A stretch of 64,000 nucleotides of DNA from Massilia eburnea (lineage in GTDB: Bacteria > Pseudomonadota > Gammaproteobacteria > Burkholderiales > Burkholderiaceae_D): NCBI RefSeq assembly GCF_009720745.1, contig NZ_WNKX01000004.1:191421-255420 (forward strand), in the 5' to 3' direction. Each line of letters opens with the position of its first letter. Position 1 is the first letter of the stretch. The position numbers and the translations under genes are program-made. Shown here in pieces: positions 10,593 to 18,095 of this stretch. The notes under the pieces are model-generated. The model did not search any database and was not told the origin of the DNA. It worked only from the letters and a program-made list of their open reading frames with translations.

Positions 10593-10794
10593 AATATCCT
10601 TGCAACATAATTTCCTGTGGTTCTTTCGTGCGACACAGTAAAAGTGACTGTGTTGAAATGGCATTGTTGTCAAGATTTTCGGCAAATCATCGCCAGGTCT
10701 TGATGTTGAACAAGGTTCGCTTCGCTGTATGGCATGAGAATTTGCTAATGCAGCAGGGCCTTCCTCAACACTCCACTGTCAAGAGAGGATCATC

Positions 10795-11139
10795 ATGGCA
10801 CACCACGCTCTCGCTTCGCAGGAAAGCTACAACCCGAACCACCTGCTCGACATCCTGCTCGGCAAAATGCAATTGAAGAACGACGCTGCGCTGTCGCGCA
10901 TGCTGGAAGTCGCGCCGCCCGTCATCAGCAAGATCCGCCACCACCGCTTGCCGGTCGGCGCCTCGCTGCTGATCCGCATGCACGAAGTGACCGGCATGAG
11001 TATCCGCGAACTGCGTGACCTGATGGGCGACCGCCGCACCAAGTACCGCCTGTCGGACGCGCAAGGCCGCCCGAAACCAGAGGAAAAACCGCTCGGCGCT
11101 TCGACGCAGGGTGGCATGCCGCAGGCCAGCGCACACTAA
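10795..11139 (+). CDS. Small HTH-like protein, putative DNA-binding
   Basis: A 114-aa protein with a strong ribosome site (GAGAGG 7 bases upstream). Residues 15-80 look like an XRE/Cro-type helix-turn-helix: MLEVAPPVISKIRHHRLPV would contain the recognition helix, followed by GASLLIRMHEVTGMSIRELRDLM. The tail is polar and Pro/Lys-rich. It lies behind a 202-bp non-coding gap and ends convergent with the HDOD gene, overlapping it by 4 bases. A regulator role is inferred from the fold only; no target is evident. Confidence 0.6.
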   Translation: MAHHALASQESYNPNHLLDILLGKMQLKNDAALSRMLEVAPPVISKIRHHRLPVGASLLIRMHEVTGMSIRELRDLMGDRRTKYRLSDAQGRPKPEEKPLGASTQGGMPQASAH

Positions 11140-11984
11140 GCTGCCATCAGCACCATCGCGATTTCCTCGAATTGAAGTTCCGTTTCGCGGAAAAGGTGCA
11201 GGCAGGTTTCTTCGCTCAGGTTGAGCGCTTTCCAGGCCACGGGAGAAACGGACGGCACCATGTCGTCCGGCTTCTGCGCCAGGTCCAGCGCATGCACCAC
11301 GGCATCGGCCACATGGATGATCGCGGCGAGGAAGCCGGCGCCAACCTTACCCGGGTCATGGTGGCCGGCGATTGCCAGCTGCATGGTGTCTGAAAAATTC
11401 CAGTGCTCAGCCAAAGCCAGTCCGGCTTCGACGTGATCGATGCCGAGTACCGCGCGTTCCGCGTCAAGCGAATAGCAATCGTTGGCCTGCTGGTAGGCGA
11501 TCACCTGCGCATATTCCTGCGGAAAACTCGACACCAGCACCAGGCGGCCGATATCGTGCAGCAGGCCTGCAGTGAATGCGTAATCCTGGTTGAAGCGCAC
11601 GTGGCGCGCCAGTACCTTGGCGCAAGCCGCAGTGGCGATCGAATGGCGCCAGAACATGCTGTGGTCGAAGCCCGGGCACCGCTTGTCGGTAAAGCAGCCG
11701 GTGACTGATGCCGCCGTGATCAGGTTGCGCGTGCTCTGGAAACCGAGAAAGCTGATCGCCTGCTGGATTGTGGTGACCTTGACTTGAAGTCCGAACAACG
11801 AAGAGTTGGCAAGGCGCAGCGTCTTGGCGGTCAGCGCCTGGTCGTGCGACACCTTTTTAGCCAGCACCGTGATATCGGTTTCTTCCTGGTCGATGCTGTT
11901 CAACAGTTCCATCACCACCGCGGGCAGCGAGGGCAGGTCTTCCAGGTTGTTCACCACATCGTCATATGTCAGCGGAAGGCTCAT
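11136..11984 (-). CDS. HDOD domain protein
   Basis: A 282-aa protein consisting essentially of one HDOD domain (about residues 15-215). HDOD domains are degenerate HD phosphohydrolase relatives found in signalling and stress-response proteins, usually without proven catalysis. Here the HD pair is present in AGLLHDIGRL, and a second conserved segment is GIDHVEAGLALAEHW. No receiver, EAL or kinase domain is fused to it. Its ATG overlaps the stop of the preceding 112-aa gene by 4 bases, so the two form an operon and probably act together. Confidence 0.85.
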   Translation of the reverse strand: MSLPLTYDDVVNNLEDLPSLPAVVMELLNSIDQEETDITVLAKKVSHDQALTAKTLRLANSSLFGLQVKVTTIQQAISFLGFQSTRNLITAASVTGCFTDKRCPGFDHSMFWRHSIATAACAKVLARHVRFNQDYAFTAGLLHDIGRLVLVSSFPQEYAQVIAYQQANDCYSLDAERAVLGIDHVEAGLALAEHWNFSDTMQLAIAGHHDPGKVGAGFLAAIIHVADAVVHALDLAQKPDDMVPSVSPVAWKALNLSEETCLHLFRETELQFEEIAMVLMAA

Positions 11985-12319
11985 GCGTTCTCCTTGCCGA
12001 CGCGGAACTCGGTCACCAGATTGCGCAAGGCTTGGGTCGCCCAGTCTTCCGCGTTGTCTGGATCCTGGCGGCGGAACAGCACGGCGATGCGCGCCAATGC
12101 GGCTTCGCGTTCGGCAGCGGTCTGCACGGGGTCGGGCGGAGAATCGTCCACCACGGCCAGCGATTCGATGCCGTGGCCGGGCATGCGCTCCAACATCTTC
12201 TCCGTCAGCACAGCGCCGGCCGGCAGCAGGACCTGGCCCTGCTTGTCGAGCAGTTCATCGGACAAGACCATGCCCGGCTGGACTTCGGCCAGGGGCAGGT
12301 GGCGGTAAGACCCCGTCAT
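11981..12319 (-). CDS. Small signalling-associated protein co-transcribed with HDOD gene
   Basis: A 112-aa protein starting MTGSYRHLPLAEVQPGMVLS, with GGGAG just upstream of the ATG at 12319. The pattern of PGMVLS, followed by LLDKQGQVLLPAGAVLTEKML and a hydrophobic LAVVDD, resembles the short beta-rich domain often found in front of HD-GYP domains in c-di-GMP proteins. Here it is encoded separately, upstream of and overlapping the HDOD gene by 4 bases. It could be a split accessory domain of the HDOD protein. It is divergent from a sensor kinase gene. Confidence 0.65.
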   Translation of the reverse strand: MTGSYRHLPLAEVQPGMVLSDELLDKQGQVLLPAGAVLTEKMLERMPGHGIESLAVVDDSPPDPVQTAAEREAALARIAVLFRRQDPDNAEDWATQALRNLVTEFRVGKENA

Positions 12320-12437
12320 TATGTTCTCCCAGGTAAGCAATGCTGATCTTACCTCAGTGCCGCCAAGTCATCACCCTTAAAATCTTGCCAAGCGACACTC
12401 CATCCCTTACATTGGTGGGAATTCGGGGAGGGAGTGA

Positions 12438-14030
12438 ATGTTTGGTATCCAAGGCCGGCTGACTGCACTGTTCGTGGTGATCGTCACCGTTGTGCTGGGC
12501 ATTTCCGGCACTTACGCGCAATACAGCCTTGGCCATGAACTGGAAGTGGCCAACCAGCGCCTGCGTGAAGGTGTGCTGACCCGCCTGCAAACCAGCCTGC
12601 CGTCCGCCCTGTGGGACCTCGATAAGGCCAAGGTCGACAATATCGTCGCTGCCGAAATGCTGCCGCCCGAGCTGGTGGCAATCCGTGTCTACGACACCTC
12701 GGTCGGACTGTTCTCCGGCAAACGCCGCAAGGAAGACGGCAGCATCGTCCCCATCGAATCCGAAACCACTGTGCTGGGTGCACCCGTCGTTGCCGACCTG
12801 GCCTACCGAGATGCCGGCGCCGCTGGCAGTGCGCTCAAACCCGTCATCGTCGGCCGCGTGGTGGTCAATTTCAGCCGTGCCCAGATCGATGCCACGCTGG
12901 CGGCCGAAGTGCGCCGCAAAGTGGTTGAAGTCCTGACGCTGGACCTGATCCTGGTGGTGGCTTTGGCGCTATCCCTGCGCATCGTGTTCGACCCGCTGAA
13001 GAAGCTGCGCGACGGCTTGTTTGAGCTGGCCACGCGCGGCTCGGATGAAGTGGAAGAGCTGCCGGAAAAACGCAGCGATGAACTGGGCGACGTGATCCGC
13101 GGCTTCAACGCCATCCAGCGCAAGGTGAAGTCGATCATCAAGCGCACGCGCGAAGCGGAGGATCTTGCACGCCGTTCGGCGCAGGAAACTGCGCAGGCGC
13201 TGGACGACCTGCAGCGCACGCAGGAATCGCTGCTGCAGGCTGAACGCCTGGCATCGCTAGGCTCGCTGGTCGCCGGCGTCGCGCACGAAATCAATACCCC
13301 GGTTGGTATCGCGCTCACCAGCGCCTCAGTACTGATGGACGCCACCACCACCGTTAACGAGTCCATGAAATCGGGCCAGGTGAAGAAGTCCGAAATCCAG
13401 AAATACATTGAGACGGCCGGTGAAAGCGCGCGCCTGATCATGAACAACGCCTACCGCGCCGCACACCTGATCCACAGCTTCAAGCAAATCGCGGTGGACC
13501 AGGTCAGCGAAGCGCGCCGCCGCTTCGAGTTGAAGGAGTACATCGGCGAAGTAGTATCAAGCCTGCAGCCCAAGCTGAAGAAAACCCGCATCGTCGTCGA
13601 GATCAACTGCCCGGACGATATTGTGCTCGACAGCTATCCGGGTGCACTGGCCCAGGTCATCACCAACCTCACGCTGAACTGCGTCGAGCACGCCTTTGAA
13701 CCCGACGGCGCTGGCAATATCAACATCAACGTGATTCCCGATGGCGAGATGATCGAGATGCAGGTGGTCGACAACGGCAAGGGCATTGCCCCCGATATGC
13801 TGGACAAGGTCTTCGACCCCTTCGTCACCACGCGGCGCGGGCAGGGTGGCACCGGCCTTGGCCTGAACATCGTGTTCAACCTGATCGTCAAACAATTCGG
13901 CGGCAATATCTCCGTCAGCAGCACGCTGGGCAAAGGCGCCAGCTTCGTACTGCGCATCCCTCGCATCACCCCGGGCGAGGAAGCCGAGGGTCATCCCGAC
14001 GCACCCCTCCACGCAAAAAACGCGAGCTGA
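12438..14030 (+). CDS. Membrane sensor histidine kinase
   Basis: A 530-aa kinase: TM1 about 5-26, a periplasmic sensor region about 27-163, TM2 about 164-184, a HAMP-like linker to about 235, a coiled coil with a QxxLLQAERLASLGSLVAG lead-in, and an H-box with H283 in VAHEINTP. The ATPase domain shows an N-box (NLTLNCVEHAF), G1 (DNGKGI) and G2 (GQGGTGLGL). HEINTP places it in the HPK4-like group. No cognate response regulator is adjacent. The last roughly 240 bp of the gene are partly repeated at 14720-14844, beyond an orphan gene. It is divergent from the HDOD operon. Confidence 0.92.
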   Translation: MFGIQGRLTALFVVIVTVVLGISGTYAQYSLGHELEVANQRLREGVLTRLQTSLPSALWDLDKAKVDNIVAAEMLPPELVAIRVYDTSVGLFSGKRRKEDGSIVPIESETTVLGAPVVADLAYRDAGAAGSALKPVIVGRVVVNFSRAQIDATLAAEVRRKVVEVLTLDLILVVALALSLRIVFDPLKKLRDGLFELATRGSDEVEELPEKRSDELGDVIRGFNAIQRKVKSIIKRTREAEDLARRSAQETAQALDDLQRTQESLLQAERLASLGSLVAGVAHEINTPVGIALTSASVLMDATTTVNESMKSGQVKKSEIQKYIETAGESARLIMNNAYRAAHLIHSFKQIAVDQVSEARRRFELKEYIGEVVSSLQPKLKKTRIVVEINCPDDIVLDSYPGALAQVITNLTLNCVEHAFEPDGAGNININVIPDGEMIEMQVVDNGKGIAPDMLDKVFDPFVTTRRGQGGTGLGLNIVFNLIVKQFGGNISVSSTLGKGASFVLRIPRITPGEEAEGHPDAPLHAKNAS

Positions 14031-14125
14031 GCGAGCGCTGCTTAATGTCTGTCGTGCTCCCTACGCACAGGCTAGGCCGCGCCAATGGCGCAGCATCCTG
14101 ATTACCCAATGTAGGCAAATAAAGA

Positions 14126-14590
14126 ATGCAAGAAGAAGACTTTTCCTTAGGAGGTGACCACAGCCGCATCCCGTCTCGCGAAGATTGGGGGGACTTTGCA
14201 GGCGATTTCGATGCTGCAGATGCATTCCGAAACTTCTTCGGCAAGTCAAACCGTGAAATGCAACCTGAGTTCTCAAAAGACGCCTTGATGCGAGCGCAGG
14301 ATCTTAGGTTCATGCCGAGTCGACCATTTTCTTATTACATAAAAGGGTTGGCTGACTTCGTCCTGTTTGGCAGCTACAGCGGTGACGCGCCAGATATCGC
14401 AAATAGTTTCATCAGTGTCGTTCAAGATCGCGCTGATTCTGCTCCTTGGGCACTTGCGTCTGCATTAAATGAAGTAAATGATGCGTTGGACTCCATCATG
14501 TCGAATAGTGACCGATTCTGTACTCATCCCGAAATCTACGGCGATTTGACGGAGCTGGCTAAACAGGCGAAGGACAAACTACCCAACTAG
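14126..14590 (+). CDS. Orphan protein of unknown function inside a duplicated-end insertion
   Basis: A 154-aa acidic, soluble-looking protein starting MQEEDFSLGGDHSRIPSRED; no signal peptide, membrane helix or catalytic motif that I can name. The middle contains an aromatic segment (MPSRPFSYYIKGLADFVLFG) and the end is helical with LTELAKQAKDKL. Codon use is visibly more AT-rich than in the neighbours (many third-position A/T), consistent with recent acquisition. It lies between the 3' end of the sensor kinase gene and a second, damaged copy of that 3' end. The ribosome site is weak. Size and isolation are compatible with an immunity-like or cargo protein, but nothing proves it. Confidence 0.6.
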   Translation: MQEEDFSLGGDHSRIPSREDWGDFAGDFDAADAFRNFFGKSNREMQPEFSKDALMRAQDLRFMPSRPFSYYIKGLADFVLFGSYSGDAPDIANSFISVVQDRADSAPWALASALNEVNDALDSIMSNSDRFCTHPEIYGDLTELAKQAKDKLPN

Positions 14591-14660
14591 GTCGAAAATC
14601 GGTCGTTTTGAATTGAGATTTTGTTAAAGAGTCGGTTCGCCTGTCCGAATGACAGACCTG

Positions 14661-14719
14661 GTACTGGCTCAGGTACTGGCTCATGGTACTGGCTCAGTAC
14701 TGGCTCAAGTACTGTCTCA
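14661..14719. repeat. Five-copy GTACTGGCTCA minisatellite
   Basis: The 11-mer GTACTGGCTCA occurs at 14661, 14673, 14686 and 14697, and once more with one change (GTACTGTCTCA) at 14709. Spacing alternates between 11 and 13 bases. The array ends directly at the left edge of the duplicated kinase 3' end (14720). Nothing similar was noticed elsewhere in the window. Confidence 0.9.
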
Positions 14720-14844
14720 CGATATGCTGGACAAGGTCTTCGACCCCTTCGTCACCGCGCGGCGTGGACAGGGTGGTACCGGCCTTGGCCTGAACATCGG
14801 TCATCCCGACGCACCCCTCCACGCAAAAAACGCGAGCTGAGCGC
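14720..14844 (+). pseudogene. Partial duplicate of the sensor kinase 3' end with internal deletion
   Basis: Bases 14720-14798 match 13793-13871 of the kinase gene (from the DMLDKVFDPFVT codons to LGLNI) with four substitutions, three of them synonymous. Then 14799-14844 match 13989-14034, covering the last codons (HPDAPLHAKNAS), the stop and three bases beyond. About 117 bp (39 codons, in frame) are missing between the two blocks. The reading frame is open but has no H-box, so this is a remnant, not a gene. The excess of synonymous changes suggests the copy diverged while coding, for example in a related allele. Confidence 0.85.
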
Positions 14845-14893
14845 CCTCCTTGCAGCATCTGCCGCATACTGCTTCCATGCAGGGAGGAATGTC

Positions 14894-15439
14894 ATGAGAA
14901 AGCAGCGCCTGGTTGCCTTGCTGCGCGGCATAAATGTCGGACGTGCAAAACGCGTTGCGATGGCTGACTTGCGCAAGGTGCTGAGCGATATGGGATACGA
15001 CGATGTGCGTACGCTGCTCAACAGTGGCAACGTGGTCTTCGATTGCAATTCCGCTGATGCCGCCAATTGCGCCGCACGCATTGAAGAAGCCCTGGTGCTG
15101 AAACTGGGCGTGCCGGCCAAGGTCACCGTGATCGAAGCAGAACAGTTGGCGGAAATCGTCAAGGAAAACAGTTTGCAGGGCGTGGCCGACGACAATTCGC
15201 GCCTGCTGGTGGCGGTGCTCAACAAACCGAAAGAAGACCGCGGCAAGCTGGAGCCGCTGGCGCGCCAGAGCTGGCAGCCGGAAGCTTTCGCACTGGGCCA
15301 CCACGCAGCCTATATCTGGTGCCCGGACGGAGTGCTGGCGAGCCGCGCCGCCGCAGCGATGGGCAAAGCCTTGGGTGATGGTGTTACTTCGCGCAACTGG
15401 AGCACCATCAGCAAACTCAACTCGATGGCAAATTCATAA
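14894..15439 (+). CDS. DUF1697 family protein
   Basis: A 181-aa protein with the DUF1697 N-terminal signature (ALLRGINVGRAKRVAMADLR) and NSGNVVF near residue 45. The start at 14894 has GGGAGG 6 bases upstream; the open frame extends upstream through the duplicated kinase segment but that part is not family-like. DUF1697 proteins are small cytoplasmic alpha/beta proteins without an established function. It is the first intact gene downstream of the kinase-end duplication, so it was probably the kinase's original neighbour. Confidence 0.88.
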   Translation: MRKQRLVALLRGINVGRAKRVAMADLRKVLSDMGYDDVRTLLNSGNVVFDCNSADAANCAARIEEALVLKLGVPAKVTVIEAEQLAEIVKENSLQGVADDNSRLLVAVLNKPKEDRGKLEPLARQSWQPEAFALGHHAAYIWCPDGVLASRAAAAMGKALGDGVTSRNWSTISKLNSMANS

Positions 15440-15535
15440 TTTAGTTGCGATTTCGCTACTAAGTGTTGCTCCTGCCTTGGCGGTTCCAGTTCCCAGCGTC
15501 TAGAATCGGTTGTTCACAATTTTGTCAGACCTGTA

Positions 15536-15709
15536 ATGAAGATGAATGACACGCTGCGCGGCGCCCTGATCCTTGGCGCCGTGGTATTGGCCCTGGTAAT
15601 TGGCGGCTTTGCGATTGCCGACAATGGCTGGCAAAAAGTCACGTGCATTGGGCGCGCTATTGCCAGTGGAGTCGCCTTCACCAATATTCACAGCGTGTGC
15701 GGTCTATAA
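15536..15709 (+). CDS. 57-aa single-pass membrane protein
   Basis: A short frame reading MKMNDTLRGALILGAVVLAL and ending HSVCGL. Residues 8-29 form one hydrophobic helix; the remainder carries two cysteines (in KVTCIGRAIA and SVCGL) that could form a disulfide. There is no strong ribosome site (only AGACC upstream), which lowers confidence. It lies between the DUF1697 gene and the 3' end of an SDR gene. The composition (hydrophobic block, small polar tail) looks like a real small protein rather than noise. Confidence 0.5.
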   Translation: MKMNDTLRGALILGAVVLALVIGGFAIADNGWQKVTCIGRAIASGVAFTNIHSVCGL

Positions 15710-15716
15710 GCCTGCC

Positions 15717-16448
15717 TTACCAGTTACCGGCTGAGCCGCCATCGTCCACGGTCAGGATGTGGCCGGAGATGAAGGTGGAATCGGTCAGGTAAAGCACAGC
15801 ATCGGCGATATCCTGCGCCGTGCCCAGGCGGTGGGTCGGCACCAGTCCCTTCAGGAATTCCTGCGTCGCCGTGTCGGTGCCGTGCAATGGCGTGCTGATG
15901 ATGCCAGGCGCCACCGCATTCACTTTGATGTTCTTGCCCGCCAGTTCAAGTGCCAGAGCGCGCGTCGCCATGTTCAGGCCGCCCTTGATCAGCACCGGCA
16001 GCAGGGCGGTGGCTTTGGCCGGCGTTACGCCCAGGCTGGCGGTGATGTTCACGATGTGGCCGCCGCCGTTCGCCTCCATGTGGCGGATCGCTTCCTGCGC
16101 CGGGAACAGGAAACCCTTCAGGTTGGTCGCCACGATGGCGTCGGTATCATCCTCGGTGTAGTCGACAGCGGGTTTGGCGATGAAAATGCCCGCGTTATTG
16201 ACCAGAATATCCACTTTGCCGAAGCGGGCGGCTGCCTGCTCGAACAGGGCCTTGGCCGTTTCCGGTGCGGCGATGTCACCTGCAACTGGCAGGAAGTTGG
16301 CCGGGTTGCCCAGCTGGGCCGCTGCGGTTTGCAGGCGATCCATGGTGCGGGCATTGCCGACCACGTTGTAGCCGCGTGCCAGGTAAGCCTTGGCGATGGC
16401 AAAGCCGAGGCCGCTCGAGGCGCCGGTGACGATTGCAGTTTTAGTCAT
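15717..16448 (-). CDS. SDR-family oxidoreductase lacking the catalytic tyrosine
   Basis: A 243-aa short-chain dehydrogenase/reductase. The cofactor motif TGASSGLG starts near residue 8 and NNAG lies near 87. The catalytic Ser is in NITAS, and a Lys in LPVLIKGGLN sits where the YxxxK lysine should be, but the position four residues before it is Pro instead of Tyr. The nucleotides read clearly, so this is not a frameshift. Related SDRs with ALxKGG in place of YxxxK exist, so this may be an atypical subfamily. Start 16448 is preferred because GGAG lies 9 bases upstream. It is divergent from a LysR gene, which probably controls it. Confidence 0.85.
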   Translation of the reverse strand: MTKTAIVTGASSGLGFAIAKAYLARGYNVVGNARTMDRLQTAAAQLGNPANFLPVAGDIAAPETAKALFEQAAARFGKVDILVNNAGIFIAKPAVDYTEDDTDAIVATNLKGFLFPAQEAIRHMEANGGGHIVNITASLGVTPAKATALLPVLIKGGLNMATRALALELAGKNIKVNAVAPGIISTPLHGTDTATQEFLKGLVPTHRLGTAQDIADAVLYLTDSTFISGHILTVDDGGSAGNW

Positions 16449-16548
16449 TTGATACTCCATGGTTGGGTTAAGGTGAGTCCACTATACTTATGACGCAGAT
16501 GGTGATAAATATGGTTCCGTGCAAATAACTTGATACATGGAGTAATGA

Positions 16549-17448
16549 ATGCAGCGTAATTTCGACGATGTGCAGCTGGGCAGCATCGAGCTGTTCGTGC
16601 TGGCGGGTGAGCAGGGCAGTTTCACTGCGGCGGCGGCGGTCGCAGGCGTGACGCCGGCGGCGGTGAGCCGTTCAATTTCACGGCTGGAAGAGCGCTTGGG
16701 CGTGCGGCTGTTCGTGCGCACCACGCGCCAGATCCGGCTCACCGATGGCGGCCAGGCGTACTTCGAGCAGTGCCGTGAAGCCTTGTCGCAACTGGTAGAG
16801 GCCGAGCGCGAAGTGACAGGGCAGCAGGCCGCGCCGGCCGGCAAGCTGCGTATCAGTGCACCGACGCCGTATGCGCACTCCCGCCTGCTGGAACGGCTGG
16901 CGGCATTCCGCCTGCTGTATCCGGAAGTGCAGGTCGAAGTCCACATCAGCAACCGCAATATCGATTTCGCGGATGAGGGCTATGACCTGGCCGTGCGCGG
17001 CCGCTTACCGCAGGATTCAACTCTGGTCGCGCGCAAGCTGGAAGATGCTGCACTGGTGCTGGTGGCTTCGCCCGCCTACCTGAAACGGCGCGGCAAACCG
17101 AAGTCGCTGGAAGACCTGGCGGGGCATGACTGCATTCAGTTCGTGCTGCCAAGTACGGGCCGCATGGTGCCCTGGACCTTCATGCGCGATGGCGAGAAGG
17201 TGGAACTGGCAGGCAGCGATGCCGTGGTTTGCGCGGAAGACTTCCTGGGCATTAATACGATGGCGCTGCATGGCGGTGGCATTGCACATACCTATCGTTT
17301 CAGCGTGGAGCGCGAACTGGCCAGCGGGGAGTTGGTCGAGCTGCTGCCGCAGTACGGCGGCTGCACGCGGCCGTTCTTCCTGATTTACCCGCACGCGCGC
17401 CATCTGCCGCTGCGGGTGCGCAGCCTGGTGGATTTCCTGCTGCCTTAA
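16549..17448 (+). CDS. LysR-family transcriptional regulator
   Basis: A 299-aa LTTR: N-terminal winged HTH (residues 8-67, with GSFTAAAAVAGVTPAAVSRS as the helix-turn-helix) and a substrate-binding domain typical of the CrgA/AaeR-like group (ISAPTPYAHSRLLERLAAF). GGAG sits 8 bases before the ATG. It is divergent from the SDR gene across a 100-bp intergenic region, the classical LysR-target arrangement; the SDR is the probable target. The 3' end overlaps the CGNR gene on the other strand by 4 bases. Confidence 0.92.
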   Translation: MQRNFDDVQLGSIELFVLAGEQGSFTAAAAVAGVTPAAVSRSISRLEERLGVRLFVRTTRQIRLTDGGQAYFEQCREALSQLVEAEREVTGQQAAPAGKLRISAPTPYAHSRLLERLAAFRLLYPEVQVEVHISNRNIDFADEGYDLAVRGRLPQDSTLVARKLEDAALVLVASPAYLKRRGKPKSLEDLAGHDCIQFVLPSTGRMVPWTFMRDGEKVELAGSDAVVCAEDFLGINTMALHGGGIAHTYRFSVERELASGELVELLPQYGGCTRPFFLIYPHARHLPLRVRSLVDFLLP

Positions 17449-17990
17449 GCGTCCTGCTGGCGCTGGCGGAAGGCCGCCACCTTGTTGCGGTTGCCGCACA
17501 AGGCCATGCTGCACCAGCGGCGGCGGTGCGACTTGGTGCGGTCCAGGAACCACAGGGTGCAAGCGTGGTCTTCGCACTTGCGCACCAAAGTGAAGTCGGC
17601 GGTCGCGAGCAAGTGGGCGGCTGCTTCGGCCAGCGGCGCGAGCAGCTGCTGCGGCGTATCGGCTGCGTATTGTGCTTGCAGCGATAGGCCGTCCCCACTT
17701 TCTTCCACCAGTACCATATGCCTGCGGGCATGCTCCAGCGCCGCGTTCAGCGCCTTCACGTCGATTTTTGTGCCCGCCTTGCGTGCCGATACCGCCGCGC
17801 GGATGGTTTCGCGCAGCGCGCGCGCAGCCGCCAGCAGCTCGCCTGGTTTTCCCGGGGCGGTGGCGGCGCCGCGCTCGCCGGCCTCGGCCAGCCAGGCCAT
17901 CACATCGGCATCCGTATGCCACGTTTCTTCACCCTGCACTACAGTATTCATCAGATCAAGCGCCGGGTGGTCGCCATAAAACTCGGTCAT
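17445..17990 (-). CDS. CGNR zinc-finger / ABATE-domain regulator
   Basis: A 181-aa protein with an N-terminal ABATE-like domain (starting FYGDHPALDLMNTV) and a C-terminal CGNR zinc finger: C-x4-C in KCEDHAC, then RRRWCSMALCGNRNKVAAF. The family is predicted to bind DNA as stress or metabolism regulators. It is divergent from an alpha/beta hydrolase gene; the 105-bp gap between them has a duplicated 14-mer that could be its operator. Confidence 0.9.
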   Translation of the reverse strand: MTEFYGDHPALDLMNTVVQGEETWHTDADVMAWLAEAGERGAATAPGKPGELLAAARALRETIRAAVSARKAGTKIDVKALNAALEHARRHMVLVEESGDGLSLQAQYAADTPQQLLAPLAEAAAHLLATADFTLVRKCEDHACTLWFLDRTKSHRRRWCSMALCGNRNKVAAFRQRQQDA

Positions 17991-18013
17991 CTCGTTGTCC
18001 TCCTGTTTTTCAT

Positions 18014-18075
18014 TGTAACCATCAAAATAATGCTTGACAAGTTACTCGGCTCGGGTGATCCTGTAACCATCAAAA
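18014..18075. promoter_or_regulatory. Direct-repeat operator candidate between CGNR regulator and hydrolase
   Basis: TGTAACCATCAAAA occurs twice, exactly, at 18014-18027 and 18062-18075, 48 bases apart. A TTGACA hexamer lies between them at 18034-18039 and could be the -35 of the hydrolase promoter, and a GTTAC half-site (18041-18045) mirrors the GTAAC of the repeats. The geometry suggests a looping or cooperative repressor bracketing the promoter. The regulator is inferred to be the adjacent CGNR protein. Confidence 0.55.
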
Positions 18076-18095
18076 CAAACTTTATGGAGTTAGTC

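Noticed and set aside
14149-14157. Perfect Shine-Dalgarno-like AGGAGGTGA inside the orphan 154-aa gene
   Set aside because: No ATG, GTG or TTG lies at a usable distance downstream in any frame, so it does not define an alternative start.
14621-14893. Upstream extension of the DUF1697 frame
   Set aside because: It would translate the minisatellite and the kinase remnant out of frame; the DUF1697 similarity and a GGGAGG site both start at 14894.
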